Shown here in pieces: positions 25,767-33,056 of a stretch of 64,000 nucleotides of DNA. The notes under the pieces are model-generated. The model saw nothing but the letters and a program-made list of their open reading frames with translations, was not told the origin of the DNA and searched no databases. Position 1 is the first letter of the stretch. The number at the start of each line of letters is the position of its first letter. Position numbers and translations under genes: made by a program. Source of the DNA: an uncultured Dialister sp. (lineage in GTDB: Bacteria > Bacillota > Negativicutes > Veillonellales > Dialisteraceae); contig UQJW01000002.1 in assembly GCA_900541485.1 (NCBI GenBank), positions 165,638-229,637 of the forward strand, in the 5' to 3' direction.

Positions 25767-26441
25767 TCAAAAAATAGACAAAATCCCGAAAGCCGTTCCT
25801 AAGGGAAGCAAGAGCATCATGACTGCCAATCCGAAACAGCCTTCTTTTTTTCCGTTTACAGCGAGCCAGTCATCAGCAATTTGTTTCATTTCCTTAAACT
25901 CTGTATCCATATCTTTGATTAATTTCCAAAGCTCCCGGCAATCCTCTTCCGTCATTTCCCGGGTATGCGGAACATTTTCTTTTTCTCGCTGCTGACGGAT
26001 CATTTCTTTTCTTCTTTTTTCCTCTTCTTCGGCGGCTTTCATTTCTTCTTTGATATCCGTTTGCCAGCTTCCCGAAGTTTTTGGTTTCTCTTCTTCTTTC
26101 TCTGTTTTTTCTTCTTCCTCTGTATCTGCAGATTTTAAAACGCCTGCATCAACGGCTTTCAGCAGCTCTTTTTTTAAACGCTCCATGTCTTCCGTATATT
26201 TATGAACGGCCGCATCCCAAAGTGCTTCATCAATTCGTTTTCTGAAATCATACATGGTTCCTCTTGTTGCCTGGTCAAGAAGAAATTTCGTCTGATCCAT
26301 ATCAAAAAAAATATCCCCGATGATTCCTTTGTCTTTAAATTTTTTCTTCCCTATTTTGACATTATATAAAAATGTCCCGATGTGTGCCCGCAAAAGACCG
26401 ATCGGACTGCCGGATTCATTTTCCTTATCAAAAAAGCCCAT
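25767..26441 (-). CDS. Unknown protein with a charged coiled coil and a C-terminal membrane anchor
   Basis: A 224-residue protein. The N-terminal 90 residues are mixed (IGKKKFKDKGIIGDIFFDMDQTKFLLDQA), residues 100-165 are a highly charged Glu/Lys-rich coiled coil, and the last 20 residues are hydrophobic (GLAVMMLLLPLGTAFGILSIF), so the protein is probably tail-anchored. The start ATG at 26441 lies 8 bases after AAGGAG; the GTG at 26450 abuts that site and is rejected. It is a single-gene unit between the envelope operon and the tRNA pair. Family not recognised. Confidence 0.75.
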   Translation of the reverse strand: MGFFDKENESGSPIGLLRAHIGTFLYNVKIGKKKFKDKGIIGDIFFDMDQTKFLLDQATRGTMYDFRKRIDEALWDAAVHKYTEDMERLKKELLKAVDAGVLKSADTEEEEKTEKEEEKPKTSGSWQTDIKEEMKAAEEEEKRRKEMIRQQREKENVPHTREMTEEDCRELWKLIKDMDTEFKEMKQIADDWLAVNGKKEGCFGLAVMMLLLPLGTAFGILSIF

Positions 26442-26513
26442 GAAATCCACTCCTTACGTTCAAGAATATATATCAATTATATAAGATTCACGGAAATACC
26501 GCAAAATATTCTT

Positions 26514-26548
26514 ACAAAAAAGGCCTCTCCTTTCCAGGAAAAGCCTTT
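26514..26548 (-). terminator. Terminator of the tRNA-Pro/tRNA-Gly unit
   Basis: A 12-bp stem (AAAGGCTTTTCC with GGAGAGGCCTTT, two G-T pairs, loop of 6) is followed by TTTTTT on the minus strand, ten bases after tRNA-Gly. Confidence 0.85.
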
Positions 26549-26558
26549 CAAAAAAAAA

Positions 26559-26632
26559 TGGAGCGGGTGAAGGGAATCGAACCCTCGTAACTAGCTTGGA
26601 AGGCTAGCGCTCTACCATTGAGCTACACCCGC
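26559..26632 (-). tRNA. tRNA-Gly (anticodon TCC)
   Basis: A 74-base cloverleaf with encoded CCA. It begins GCGGGTGTAGCTCAATGG; the stem CTAGC/GCTAG encloses CTTCCAA, giving anticodon TCC, which reads GGA. The T arm contains GGTTCGATTCC. It is 3 bases downstream of tRNA-Pro and shares its promoter. Confidence 0.94.
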
Positions 26633-26635
26633 ATA

Positions 26636-26712
26636 TGGTCGGAGCAGCAGGATTTGAACCTGCGACCCCTTGGTCCCGAACCAAGTGCGCTACCAAACTG
26701 CGCTATGCCCCG
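26636..26712 (-). tRNA. tRNA-Pro (anticodon CGG)
   Basis: A 77-base cloverleaf with encoded CCA. The acceptor stem CGGGGCA pairs with TGCTCCG; the anticodon stem CTTGG/CCAAG encloses TTCGGGA, giving anticodon CGG, which reads CCG. The D arm GCGCAGTTTGGTAGCGC is typical of tRNA-Pro. Confidence 0.94.
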
Positions 26713-26724
26713 ACAACGTAGTTA

Positions 26725-26753
26725 ATTATAGCGGCAAATCAGTCATCTGTCAA
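26725..26753 (-). promoter_or_regulatory. Promoter of tRNA-Pro/tRNA-Gly
   Basis: A perfect consensus on the minus strand: TTGACA (26748-26753), 17 bases, TATAAT (26725-26730), 12 bases from the tRNA-Pro 5' end. Confidence 0.9.
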
Positions 26754-26960
26754 TGGATTTTATAAAAAAACAGTGACATCGGGTTTCACCGGAATAGGAA
26801 CCGGTTTTTAATTACGTGCCTTATTATACTACATCTTTTTGAATTTTACAAAATGTTTTAATCAACTTTGCACTGTTTCTTTGTATTTTTCCAAATATTT
26901 TTTATGCAAATTTCCGATTCATCCGGAAATGTATTCTATTCCTTTCTTTTCATATTTATT

Positions 26961-26989
26961 CAAAAAAAGTACCGTCCGAAAACGATACT
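26961..26989 (-). terminator. Terminator of the L-serine dehydratase operon
   Basis: The 8-bp stem AGTATCGT/ACGGTACT (one G-T pair, loop of 6) is followed by TTTTTTT on the minus strand, 18 bases after the stop codon. Confidence 0.8.
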
Positions 26990-27006
26990 CTTTCATATAC
27001 TTTATT

Positions 27007-27894
27007 TTATTTAGTAAACATGGCTCTATTTCTGGCTAATCTGGCAGATATGCGCTGCCCTTCCTCTGTCATTGCCAAGCCGGCCTGACTGGTTTCCCTA
27101 AGCGATGACGGCAGCATTTTCCCTATCTTATCCATCGCTTCAATTACATCGTCCGGAGGAATAACCGAGTGGATTCCCATCATTGCCATCTCCACAGCTA
27201 CAAGAGCATGAACGGCATGGAAACCGTTTCTTTTAACACATGGTACTTCTACAAGCCCTGCTACAGGATCACAAACCAGTCCCAAAATATTTTTTAAAGC
27301 CAACGCCAAAGCATCTCCCATTTGCCATGTGGTACCGCCCAGTAAATCTACTGCTGCCGCTGCCGCCATAGCTGTCGCAGTACCGCATTCTGCCTGACAA
27401 CCTCCGACTGCACCGGCAATAGAGGCTTTTTCTGCCACTATACGACCGATTGCACCTGCCGTAAACAAAGCCCGTGTCACATCATTCAGCGTAGAATTTT
27501 CTTCTTCTGCCACGGCAGCCAGTACCGCCGGTAAAATACCGCAGGAGCCGGCTGTCGGACATGCCATGATACGGAACATTTTAGCGTTTGCCTCCGCTGT
27601 TGCCACTGAATAGGCACAAGCACGTTTGCAAACAGGACTCAAAAAACGCCCGTCTTTCATAAATAAAACATTCGCATCTCCGCCGACAAGGCCGCTCGCT
27701 GATTTTTTAGTGTCTGCCAATCCCCGCTGGATTGCCTGACGAAAGACGGGAATCGTTTTTTTCATCCGTTCCCATACCTCTTCATAGGACAAATCATGCT
27801 CTTCCGCTTCTACACGGCATGCAATTTCCCCGGGTGAGCAATGATTTTCATCTGCTATAGAAAATAGCTCTTTGATAGAATGATATGTTTTCAT
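27007..27894 (-). CDS. sdaAA: L-serine dehydratase, iron-sulfur-dependent, alpha subunit
   Basis: Deaminates L-serine to pyruvate and ammonia with an oxygen-sensitive [4Fe-4S] cluster. The 295-residue subunit carries the cluster cysteines in CPTAGSCGILP, GGCQAECG and the CDPVAGLVEVPC motif. The ATG at 27894 follows AAAAGG at a normal distance, 10 bases after the beta-subunit stop; the reading frame open from 27915 overlaps that stop and has no ribosome binding site. Two-subunit organisation is the Firmicute type. Confidence 0.96.
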   Translation of the reverse strand: MKTYHSIKELFSIADENHCSPGEIACRVEAEEHDLSYEEVWERMKKTIPVFRQAIQRGLADTKKSASGLVGGDANVLFMKDGRFLSPVCKRACAYSVATAEANAKMFRIMACPTAGSCGILPAVLAAVAEEENSTLNDVTRALFTAGAIGRIVAEKASIAGAVGGCQAECGTATAMAAAAAVDLLGGTTWQMGDALALALKNILGLVCDPVAGLVEVPCVKRNGFHAVHALVAVEMAMMGIHSVIPPDDVIEAMDKIGKMLPSSLRETSQAGLAMTEEGQRISARLARNRAMFTK

Positions 27895-27904
27895 AAGAAT
27901 CCTT

Positions 27905-28567
27905 TTAAATAACATCCAGTGTCAAAACACTGTTTATGTTCCGGTTTTTATTTTCTATTTTTTCAACCACTGTTTTGGGAATTTTTTGATCTGTATGAAT
28001 TACCATAACAGCTTCTCTTCCTTTTCCCTTGCGGAAAACACGCATATTGGAAATATTAACCTGCTCTTCCGCCAAAACACAGGCAACATCCGCCACGATT
28101 CCGGGAACATCATTATGTCTTGTCAGAAGTGTATATTCTTCTCCCGTAATTTCTACGGGATATCCGCCAATGTTTGTAATTTTTACCCGTCCGCCCCCTA
28201 AGGAACGGCCTATAACCGTTACAGATTTCCCACTCTTTCCCGTCGCATGAATTTCCGCCACATTGGGATGTCCCATATCCTCTGACGATAAATTAAACGT
28301 GATAGAAATTCCTCTTTCTTCCGCAATGGATATTGCATCACGAATGGTTCCGCTGTCAGGTGCATATCCCATGAGTCCTGCAACAAGGGCTTTATCTGTC
28401 CCGTGTCCGTGTCCGGTTTTAGCAAATGAGCCATATAAAGTAATTGTTGCCGAAATGACCTCATCTCCAAGAATTTCCCTTGCAATCCGTCCGATTCTTG
28501 CTGCACCTGCCGTGTGGGAACTCGACGGTCCTATCATGACAGGACCAATAATATCAAAAATGCCCAT
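27905..28567 (-). CDS. sdaAB: L-serine dehydratase, iron-sulfur-dependent, beta subunit
   Basis: Partner of the alpha subunit. The 220-residue protein begins with the MGIFDIIGPVMIGPSSSHTAG motif, which contains the serine-binding SSSHT loop, has GHGTDKALVAGLMG in the middle and ends in an ACT domain (NDVPGIVADVACVLAEE..NISNMRV, about 150-220) that usually binds an amino acid effector. The ribosome binding site is CAGGAG 8 bases before the ATG. First gene of the operon. Confidence 0.96.
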   Translation of the reverse strand: MGIFDIIGPVMIGPSSSHTAGAARIGRIAREILGDEVISATITLYGSFAKTGHGHGTDKALVAGLMGYAPDSGTIRDAISIAEERGISITFNLSSEDMGHPNVAEIHATGKSGKSVTVIGRSLGGGRVKITNIGGYPVEITGEEYTLLTRHNDVPGIVADVACVLAEEQVNISNMRVFRKGKGREAVMVIHTDQKIPKTVVEKIENKNRNINSVLTLDVI

Positions 28568-28617
28568 ACTTTATTCTCCTGCATTTAACTAATATTTTCG
28601 ATATCCTGTATTTATTA

Positions 28618-28665
28618 AAGCATTTTGACGACAAATCTTCAATAGCTGTTGTCATCAAAATGCTT
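28618..28665 (-). terminator. Long hairpin after the gene at 28684-30033
   Basis: A 15-bp stem (AAGCATTTTGATGAC with GTCGTCAAAATGCTT, one G-T pair, loop of 18) lies 18 bases beyond the stop codon. The T-run after it is poor (TTAATAAA), so it may be a weak terminator or an RNA-stabilising structure. Confidence 0.55.
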
Positions 28666-28683
28666 TTCCGTTTTCTATGTGTA

Positions 28684-30033
28684 TTACATCCAGTGGGATA
28701 AATCAAATTCTTCTCCGATTTTTGCCTTTATACAATTTCGGGCTATATACATCCCCATCAATGTCAAAGATGATCGCCTGAGAAGGCTTGTATCCCATGC
28801 CTGTTGCATTTTCGCAAAGTCAGAATCAATCCGTTCCAAAATATAGGCCAGCTCTTTCCGATCATAATCTACCGGTCGGGAATGAATCAATTTATCCAGA
28901 TACAGGCGGTCCTCTTTATCTGTAATTCCTATATCCTCATAAAAATCGGGGAGCAGGGAATCGTCTACCACCGCAGGCTTGTAATAAGAGTTATATAAGC
29001 TGGGTACAAGAGAATTTTCCGGCCAGCTCTTTTTCACTGCCGTCAACTCACTTTTCATACACCCTCTGTAGGCAAAAATCAAAGGATAAGAATCATGTAA
29101 CAGACGCCCGAAAGTGGTTTCTTTATTATTTAAGGAAATACAATGAATATATTCCAACTGCTGATAACCGCTGTATTCATCAGGCAAATCTTGTAAAAAA
29201 GGAGTCATATATTTTTTCGTATATTTTCTGAAAGACTCTGCATTCACATTATCCGTGTTTCTTGAATAATGGAATAACAAAAGAAGCGCCAAGACATGAA
29301 ATTGGTTCTCTTCCATCCGCGGCATTGCTTTCAGTGCGTCATAGGCCAAAATGGTCTTTGTCTCGGACCGGTGTCCTCTCGCCACATCCCCGAAAGCATC
29401 CGATACCATGTGCAATACCGTTTCATTCGGCATCATGACATAGGTTCTTTGTGCATTTTGAAGAGCTTCCTGCACCATGATATGTGTCAATGTATCGGCC
29501 GCTTCTTCCGCCTGCATTTCCAACCGGTCCACAATATAATCGGTAACCGTCCTTGTATCTTGTTCCACCGTACGGGATACCACACCATATTGATTTAAGA
29601 AATGACGGATAAAATACTCTTTGAGCATGTCCAATGTGACCGGTTTTTTTAAAATTTCAGGTTCTTCCTCCAAGGCGAAGTTTTCTTTTACCGGCTTTTT
29701 CTTGTCAGCTACTAAGGTTTTTTCTAAATGGTCACGGCTGATAATTTTTGTTTTACCGTCTTCCTCAGCCGTCATTTCGATTTTTTTATTTTTACCGACA
29801 GGGATAATTTGTGTCGTTGCACTGAAATCTTGTTCGTTTGACTCCTTAACCGCCTGCTTTACGGCGTCCATATCAATCACAGGCTTATGCAGTCTTTTCC
29901 CCGGTGCACGGACTTTATGTCTGACCGTATTTGGTTTTGCCGTCCCGGACATGAATCCATAGACAAGAAAACGGCAAACAAGAACAAATACAAGAGCAAC
30001 CGCTACAGGAACTATATAGGGAATAATAATCAT
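28684..30033 (-). CDS. Unknown membrane-anchored protein (possibly LPO_1073/Vpar_1526 family)
   Basis: A 449-residue protein with one N-terminal hydrophobic segment (IIIPYIVPVAVALVFVLVC, 2-20), a basic linker (35-60), a charged region (60-135) and then a large helical domain (140-449) without recognised catalytic motifs; notable stretches are TRTVTDYIVDRLEMQAEEA and ENQFHVLALLLLFHYSRN. From memory it resembles the uncharacterised LPO_1073/Vpar_1526 group, but this was not checked. The ATG follows AAGGAGTATCT. Single-gene unit, divergent from cbiZ. Confidence 0.7.
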   Translation of the reverse strand: MIIIPYIVPVAVALVFVLVCRFLVYGFMSGTAKPNTVRHKVRAPGKRLHKPVIDMDAVKQAVKESNEQDFSATTQIIPVGKNKKIEMTAEEDGKTKIISRDHLEKTLVADKKKPVKENFALEEEPEILKKPVTLDMLKEYFIRHFLNQYGVVSRTVEQDTRTVTDYIVDRLEMQAEEAADTLTHIMVQEALQNAQRTYVMMPNETVLHMVSDAFGDVARGHRSETKTILAYDALKAMPRMEENQFHVLALLLLFHYSRNTDNVNAESFRKYTKKYMTPFLQDLPDEYSGYQQLEYIHCISLNNKETTFGRLLHDSYPLIFAYRGCMKSELTAVKKSWPENSLVPSLYNSYYKPAVVDDSLLPDFYEDIGITDKEDRLYLDKLIHSRPVDYDRKELAYILERIDSDFAKMQQAWDTSLLRRSSLTLMGMYIARNCIKAKIGEEFDLSHWM

Positions 30034-30147
30034 AGATACTCCTTGCTTTCAGAAGCGGAAATTCTTTTCCGTTTCCCAATAAATACTATTAAATAGTATC
30101 ATATTTTGCTTACCCCTTCAATGAAAGCGGTATCCTTTCACAGTCCC

Positions 30148-30156
30148 TGTTATAAT
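30148..30156 (+). promoter_or_regulatory. Extended -10 promoter of cbiZ
   Basis: TG-T-TATAAT at 30148-30156, 22 bases before the cbiZ start. No good -35 is present, as expected for an extended -10 promoter. Confidence 0.6.
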
Positions 30157-30177
30157 AAAAAAAGAAAAGGAGCGGCT

Positions 30178-30957
30178 ATGGATACAAAAACTATTTTAAA
30201 AAGCGGCGGCATTCTCCGCGTTACCGACACCTACCTGGGTATTTCTTTTGAAAAAGAGAGATTTTCTCTTTCCACAGCTATTTTTGGCGGCGGATTTAAA
30301 AAAATCAATCATGCGGTTAATCAGAAACTGACGGTTTTTTATCCTTCACCTGAAAAATTCCCCGGCGGATCCGTTTCCGAATATCTCCGCCTTTCCCTTA
30401 TTGACCACGGATATGCTCCGGAAAAAAGCTCCTCTCTTTTGACTGCCGCAAAAATGGAGTGGCACAGTCATAAGACTTTTTGCTGCCATGATTTACTTCT
30501 TGATGCGGTCACTACCGGCGGCGTGGAAAAGACGGCCGCCCGTGCCGGATCTGCTCCTCTCTATGAGGAATCGTCAGGAAAATTTGCTCCTGTCGGCACA
30601 ATTAATATCATCATCACTGTCAACGGTTCCCTTCCCGAATGGACTATGGTGCGGTCTCTCATCAGCATTACTGAGGGAAAAACCGCGGCTCTCCAGGATT
30701 TAGGTATTGCCGATGTTAATACCGGTGCCGTCGCTACAGGTACATGTACCGACGGTATTACTCTGATTTGTGATCCCAACGGTCCCGTTTACACGGATGC
30801 AGGCACTTTTTCGGTTCTCGGCGCTCTTCTTGCCCAAGCCGCTTATCAAACGGTTTTTGACTGCTTGGAAACATATGATCAGCCATGGAACCAATCGCCT
30901 TTAATTTCCACTCCCGCTCCTGTAGATTTAGACCTTTTAAAGCACCCTCTTTCTTAA
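30178..30957 (+). CDS. cbiZ: Adenosylcobinamide amidohydrolase
   Basis: Cleaves the aminopropanol side chain from (adenosyl)cobinamide or related corrinoids so that salvaged corrinoids can be remodelled to cobalamin. The 259-residue protein has the family features GGVEKTAARAG (about 119-129), GTINIIITVNGSL, ITEGKTAALQDLGI and GAVATGTCTDG near residue 195. The ATG at 30178 follows AAAAGGAG; the longer frame from 30106 crosses the promoter. No other corrinoid gene is adjacent, but queG, a cobalamin enzyme, is 1.2 kb downstream. Confidence 0.88.
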   Translation: MDTKTILKSGGILRVTDTYLGISFEKERFSLSTAIFGGGFKKINHAVNQKLTVFYPSPEKFPGGSVSEYLRLSLIDHGYAPEKSSSLLTAAKMEWHSHKTFCCHDLLLDAVTTGGVEKTAARAGSAPLYEESSGKFAPVGTINIIITVNGSLPEWTMVRSLISITEGKTAALQDLGIADVNTGAVATGTCTDGITLICDPNGPVYTDAGTFSVLGALLAQAAYQTVFDCLETYDQPWNQSPLISTPAPVDLDLLKHPLS

Positions 30958-30967
30958 AATAAAATAA

Positions 30968-30996
30968 ATAGACAAAAAGAATTCCTTTTGCTATCA
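30968..30996 (+). promoter_or_regulatory. Promoter of the zeta-toxin-like gene
   Basis: TAGACA (30968-30973), 17 bases, TATCAT (30991-30996), ending 36 bases before the ATG. Confidence 0.65.
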
Positions 30997-31032
30997 TGGG
31001 GTTAAGTTATGAAAAGGAGTTGGTAATAGGCT

Positions 31033-32079
31033 ATGCCGTATGACGAGCAAACAGTCAAAGAATTACACGAATCTGAAGAAATTACACCCTTGGGGATACA
31101 GCTTGAAGTAAATGCGGAAATATTTACAACTATTCACAATTTACTCCGCACGCTGAGGAAGGATCAGGGCATCCAAAAAGAGGACGAGGAGCGACTCGTT
31201 CATTTATGGCGGAAAACAATCCGTGCCATGTCAAAAATTGAACTCCGTAAAGGTCATGGTATTCCCATGGACAAGCAGATTGAAATGCTTGAGGAAGCCT
31301 ATGCCATTGAAACAAAATATACGTCTGACCAGCTTTTCCATCCCCAAACCCGGGTTAAAATCACAAAAGAGTCCATCATAGAAGAAAGTGCTTTTACTCC
31401 TGAAGAAATGGATGCCTTCTTTGAGTCTACCGTATGGCCGTCCGTCATAGAAGGGAAAACCAGAGGCAAAAGCCGGCCTGTTGCTTTTATCATTGCCGGA
31501 CAGCCCGGTTCCGGGAAAACTCGTATGTCTTCCATGCTCATTGAAGAATATGACGGAGATATTATCCAGTCTATGAGCGACAATTTTCGCGGATTTCATA
31601 CACGGGCCAAAGAACTGATGGCAAAATATGGTCATTTCTGCAGCTATTTTTCGATGAAGCAGGGAAAATATCTTTCCGATCTGACAATGAGAAAAGCCGC
31701 TGAGGAAAGATACCATATTCTTCAGGAAGGTTCGCTTGACGATGTACAACACACGCTGGATTTGATTTCTTATCTCAAAGATAAAGGATATACGATTTGT
31801 GTCATGCTCAGGGCCTGTCCTAAAAAAGAAAGCTGGAAAGCCATTCATCAGTTGTTCCTGCAGCAAAAACTGAAGGCTCCCGGTTTGTCACGGCTCATAT
31901 CTAAAGAACATCATGATAAAGCCTGCTTATCTTTCTTGTCTGCCACCAACGATCTGATCCGGCAAAATTTAATGGACCGGCTGATTATAAAAAGTCCGAA
32001 AGGACTTCTCTATGACAGTGAAGATATGCCGACCGAACGGGTTAGCGACGTTCTTTCCTCACGAATGATTAAACAATAA
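31033..32079 (+). CDS. Zeta-toxin family kinase-like protein, no adjacent antitoxin
   Basis: A 348-residue protein. Residues 1-140 are mostly helical and unlike known toxins. Residues 148-348 are a P-loop kinase of the zeta/PezT type: Walker A AGQPGSGKT (155-163), the SDNFRGFH element (182-189; zeta toxins have D-x-FR-x-x-HP) and the EGSLDDVQHTLDLISYLKDKGY helix region. Zeta toxins phosphorylate UDP-N-acetylglucosamine. No epsilon-type antitoxin gene is next to it; the N-terminal extension might take that role, or the protein may be a non-toxic kinase. It has its own promoter and terminator. The ribosome binding site (AAAAGGAG) is 13 bases from the ATG, unusually far. Confidence 0.8.
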   Translation: MPYDEQTVKELHESEEITPLGIQLEVNAEIFTTIHNLLRTLRKDQGIQKEDEERLVHLWRKTIRAMSKIELRKGHGIPMDKQIEMLEEAYAIETKYTSDQLFHPQTRVKITKESIIEESAFTPEEMDAFFESTVWPSVIEGKTRGKSRPVAFIIAGQPGSGKTRMSSMLIEEYDGDIIQSMSDNFRGFHTRAKELMAKYGHFCSYFSMKQGKYLSDLTMRKAAEERYHILQEGSLDDVQHTLDLISYLKDKGYTICVMLRACPKKESWKAIHQLFLQQKLKAPGLSRLISKEHHDKACLSFLSATNDLIRQNLMDRLIIKSPKGLLYDSEDMPTERVSDVLSSRMIKQ

Positions 32080-32106
32080 AGAGCAGCCGGTTCTGCTCTT
32101 TTTTTC
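32079..32106 (+). terminator. Terminator of the zeta-toxin-like gene
   Basis: The perfect 8-bp stem AAGAGCAG/CTGCTCTT with a 6-base loop runs into seven T, overlapping the stop codon by one base. Confidence 0.88.
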
Positions 32107-32119
32107 TGAAAGGAATCTG

Positions 32120-33010
32120 ATGAATTCTCCGGACAAAGAAGCGATACTTCATATCGCCCACTCCTTTTTATTAGATGCAGTAGGGGTTATGAGCTGTCCC
32201 ATTTCCCCTCTTTTATTAGAAAAGCTGTCATCAAACGGCCCCGTCCCCTTTGTGCCTGATGATATGCACCGGCGGATTTCCCCGGAAAGCCTTCTTCCCG
32301 GGACAAAATCGATTATTGTCATTTTATTCCCTTACGGATATAAGTCGGAAAATTCCGCTAATATAGCACTTTATGCCAGAACAAAAGATTATCATAAAAT
32401 CGTACATACCTACTTGGAAAATATAATAGAAAAACTAAAAAAAATTTATAAAAAAGAGGATTTTTATGCCATTGCAGATACATCGCCCCTGGCGGACAGA
32501 TGGCTTGCTTATCAGGCCGGTCTCGGATTTTTCGGAAAAAATCACTGCCTGATTCACCCGGTGTACGGTTCTTATTTTACTATCGGTTCTATTTTGACAA
32601 CACTGTCTCTTCCGCCGGATAAACCGCTTACAGCAGGCTGTGGCGATTGCATGCGCTGTATAGATGTCTGTCCCGGGAAATGCCTCACGCCCGACAGGTT
32701 TAATCCCTGGCGGTGCAAATCTTATCTGACTCAGAAAAAACAAACGCTGACTCCTGCTGAAGAAGAAATTATTAAAAAAACTCCTTTGATTTTCGGTTGT
32801 GATGAGTGTCAGAAATATTGTCCCTTTAATGAAAAGGCAAAAGATTCACCTCTTCCCGAAATAAAGCAGGACCGGATTTCCACACTTACCAAAGAAGAAC
32901 TCGCCTCTCTGTCTAACCGCGGATTTTTAAAAAAATACAGAGAGTACGCTTTTTCCTGGCGGGGAAGGCTGGTTTTGCTCAGGAATTTGGATATTATAGA
33001 AAAAAAATAA
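32120..33010 (+). CDS. queG: Epoxyqueuosine reductase (cobalamin-dependent)
   Basis: Last step of queuosine synthesis in tRNA: reduces epoxyqueuosine using cobalamin and two [4Fe-4S] clusters. The 296-residue protein has the catalytic Asp120 in ADTSPLADR, AGLGFFGKNH (133-142), the ferredoxin-like CGDCMRCIDVCP (174-185) and a second cluster CDECQKYCP. The family is usually 300-390 residues; this is a short form lacking the C-terminal HEAT repeats. The ATG follows AAAGGAATCTG, 14 bases after the preceding terminator. It depends on cobalamin, which fits with nearby cbiZ. Confidence 0.93.
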   Translation: MNSPDKEAILHIAHSFLLDAVGVMSCPISPLLLEKLSSNGPVPFVPDDMHRRISPESLLPGTKSIIVILFPYGYKSENSANIALYARTKDYHKIVHTYLENIIEKLKKIYKKEDFYAIADTSPLADRWLAYQAGLGFFGKNHCLIHPVYGSYFTIGSILTTLSLPPDKPLTAGCGDCMRCIDVCPGKCLTPDRFNPWRCKSYLTQKKQTLTPAEEEIIKKTPLIFGCDECQKYCPFNEKAKDSPLPEIKQDRISTLTKEELASLSNRGFLKKYREYAFSWRGRLVLLRNLDIIEKK

Positions 33011-33048
33011 AAGAGCCTCCCTACAAAAAACGGATGGCTCTTTTATTT
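33009..33048 (+). terminator. Bidirectional terminator between queG and polC
   Basis: The perfect 9-bp stem AAAAGAGCC/GGCTCTTTT (loop of 18) with T-rich sequence on both sides serves the two convergent genes. Confidence 0.85.
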
Positions 33049-33056
33049 TGCTCGTT

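Larger units (their letters stand above)
26714..27006. other. Intergenic region upstream of the tRNA pair
   Basis: It holds the tRNA promoter (26725-26753) and the serine dehydratase terminator (26961-26989). Between them is AT-rich non-coding sequence with one small plus-strand hairpin, ACCGG (26788-26792) with CCGGT (26801-26805) and TTTTT after it; no gene ends there on the plus strand. I see nothing else. Confidence 0.6.

Noticed and set aside
31231-31866. A 211-codon minus-strand frame opposite the zeta-like gene
   Set aside because: Considered as a possible antisense antitoxin, but it has no ribosome binding site or promoter and is a codon shadow of the sense gene.
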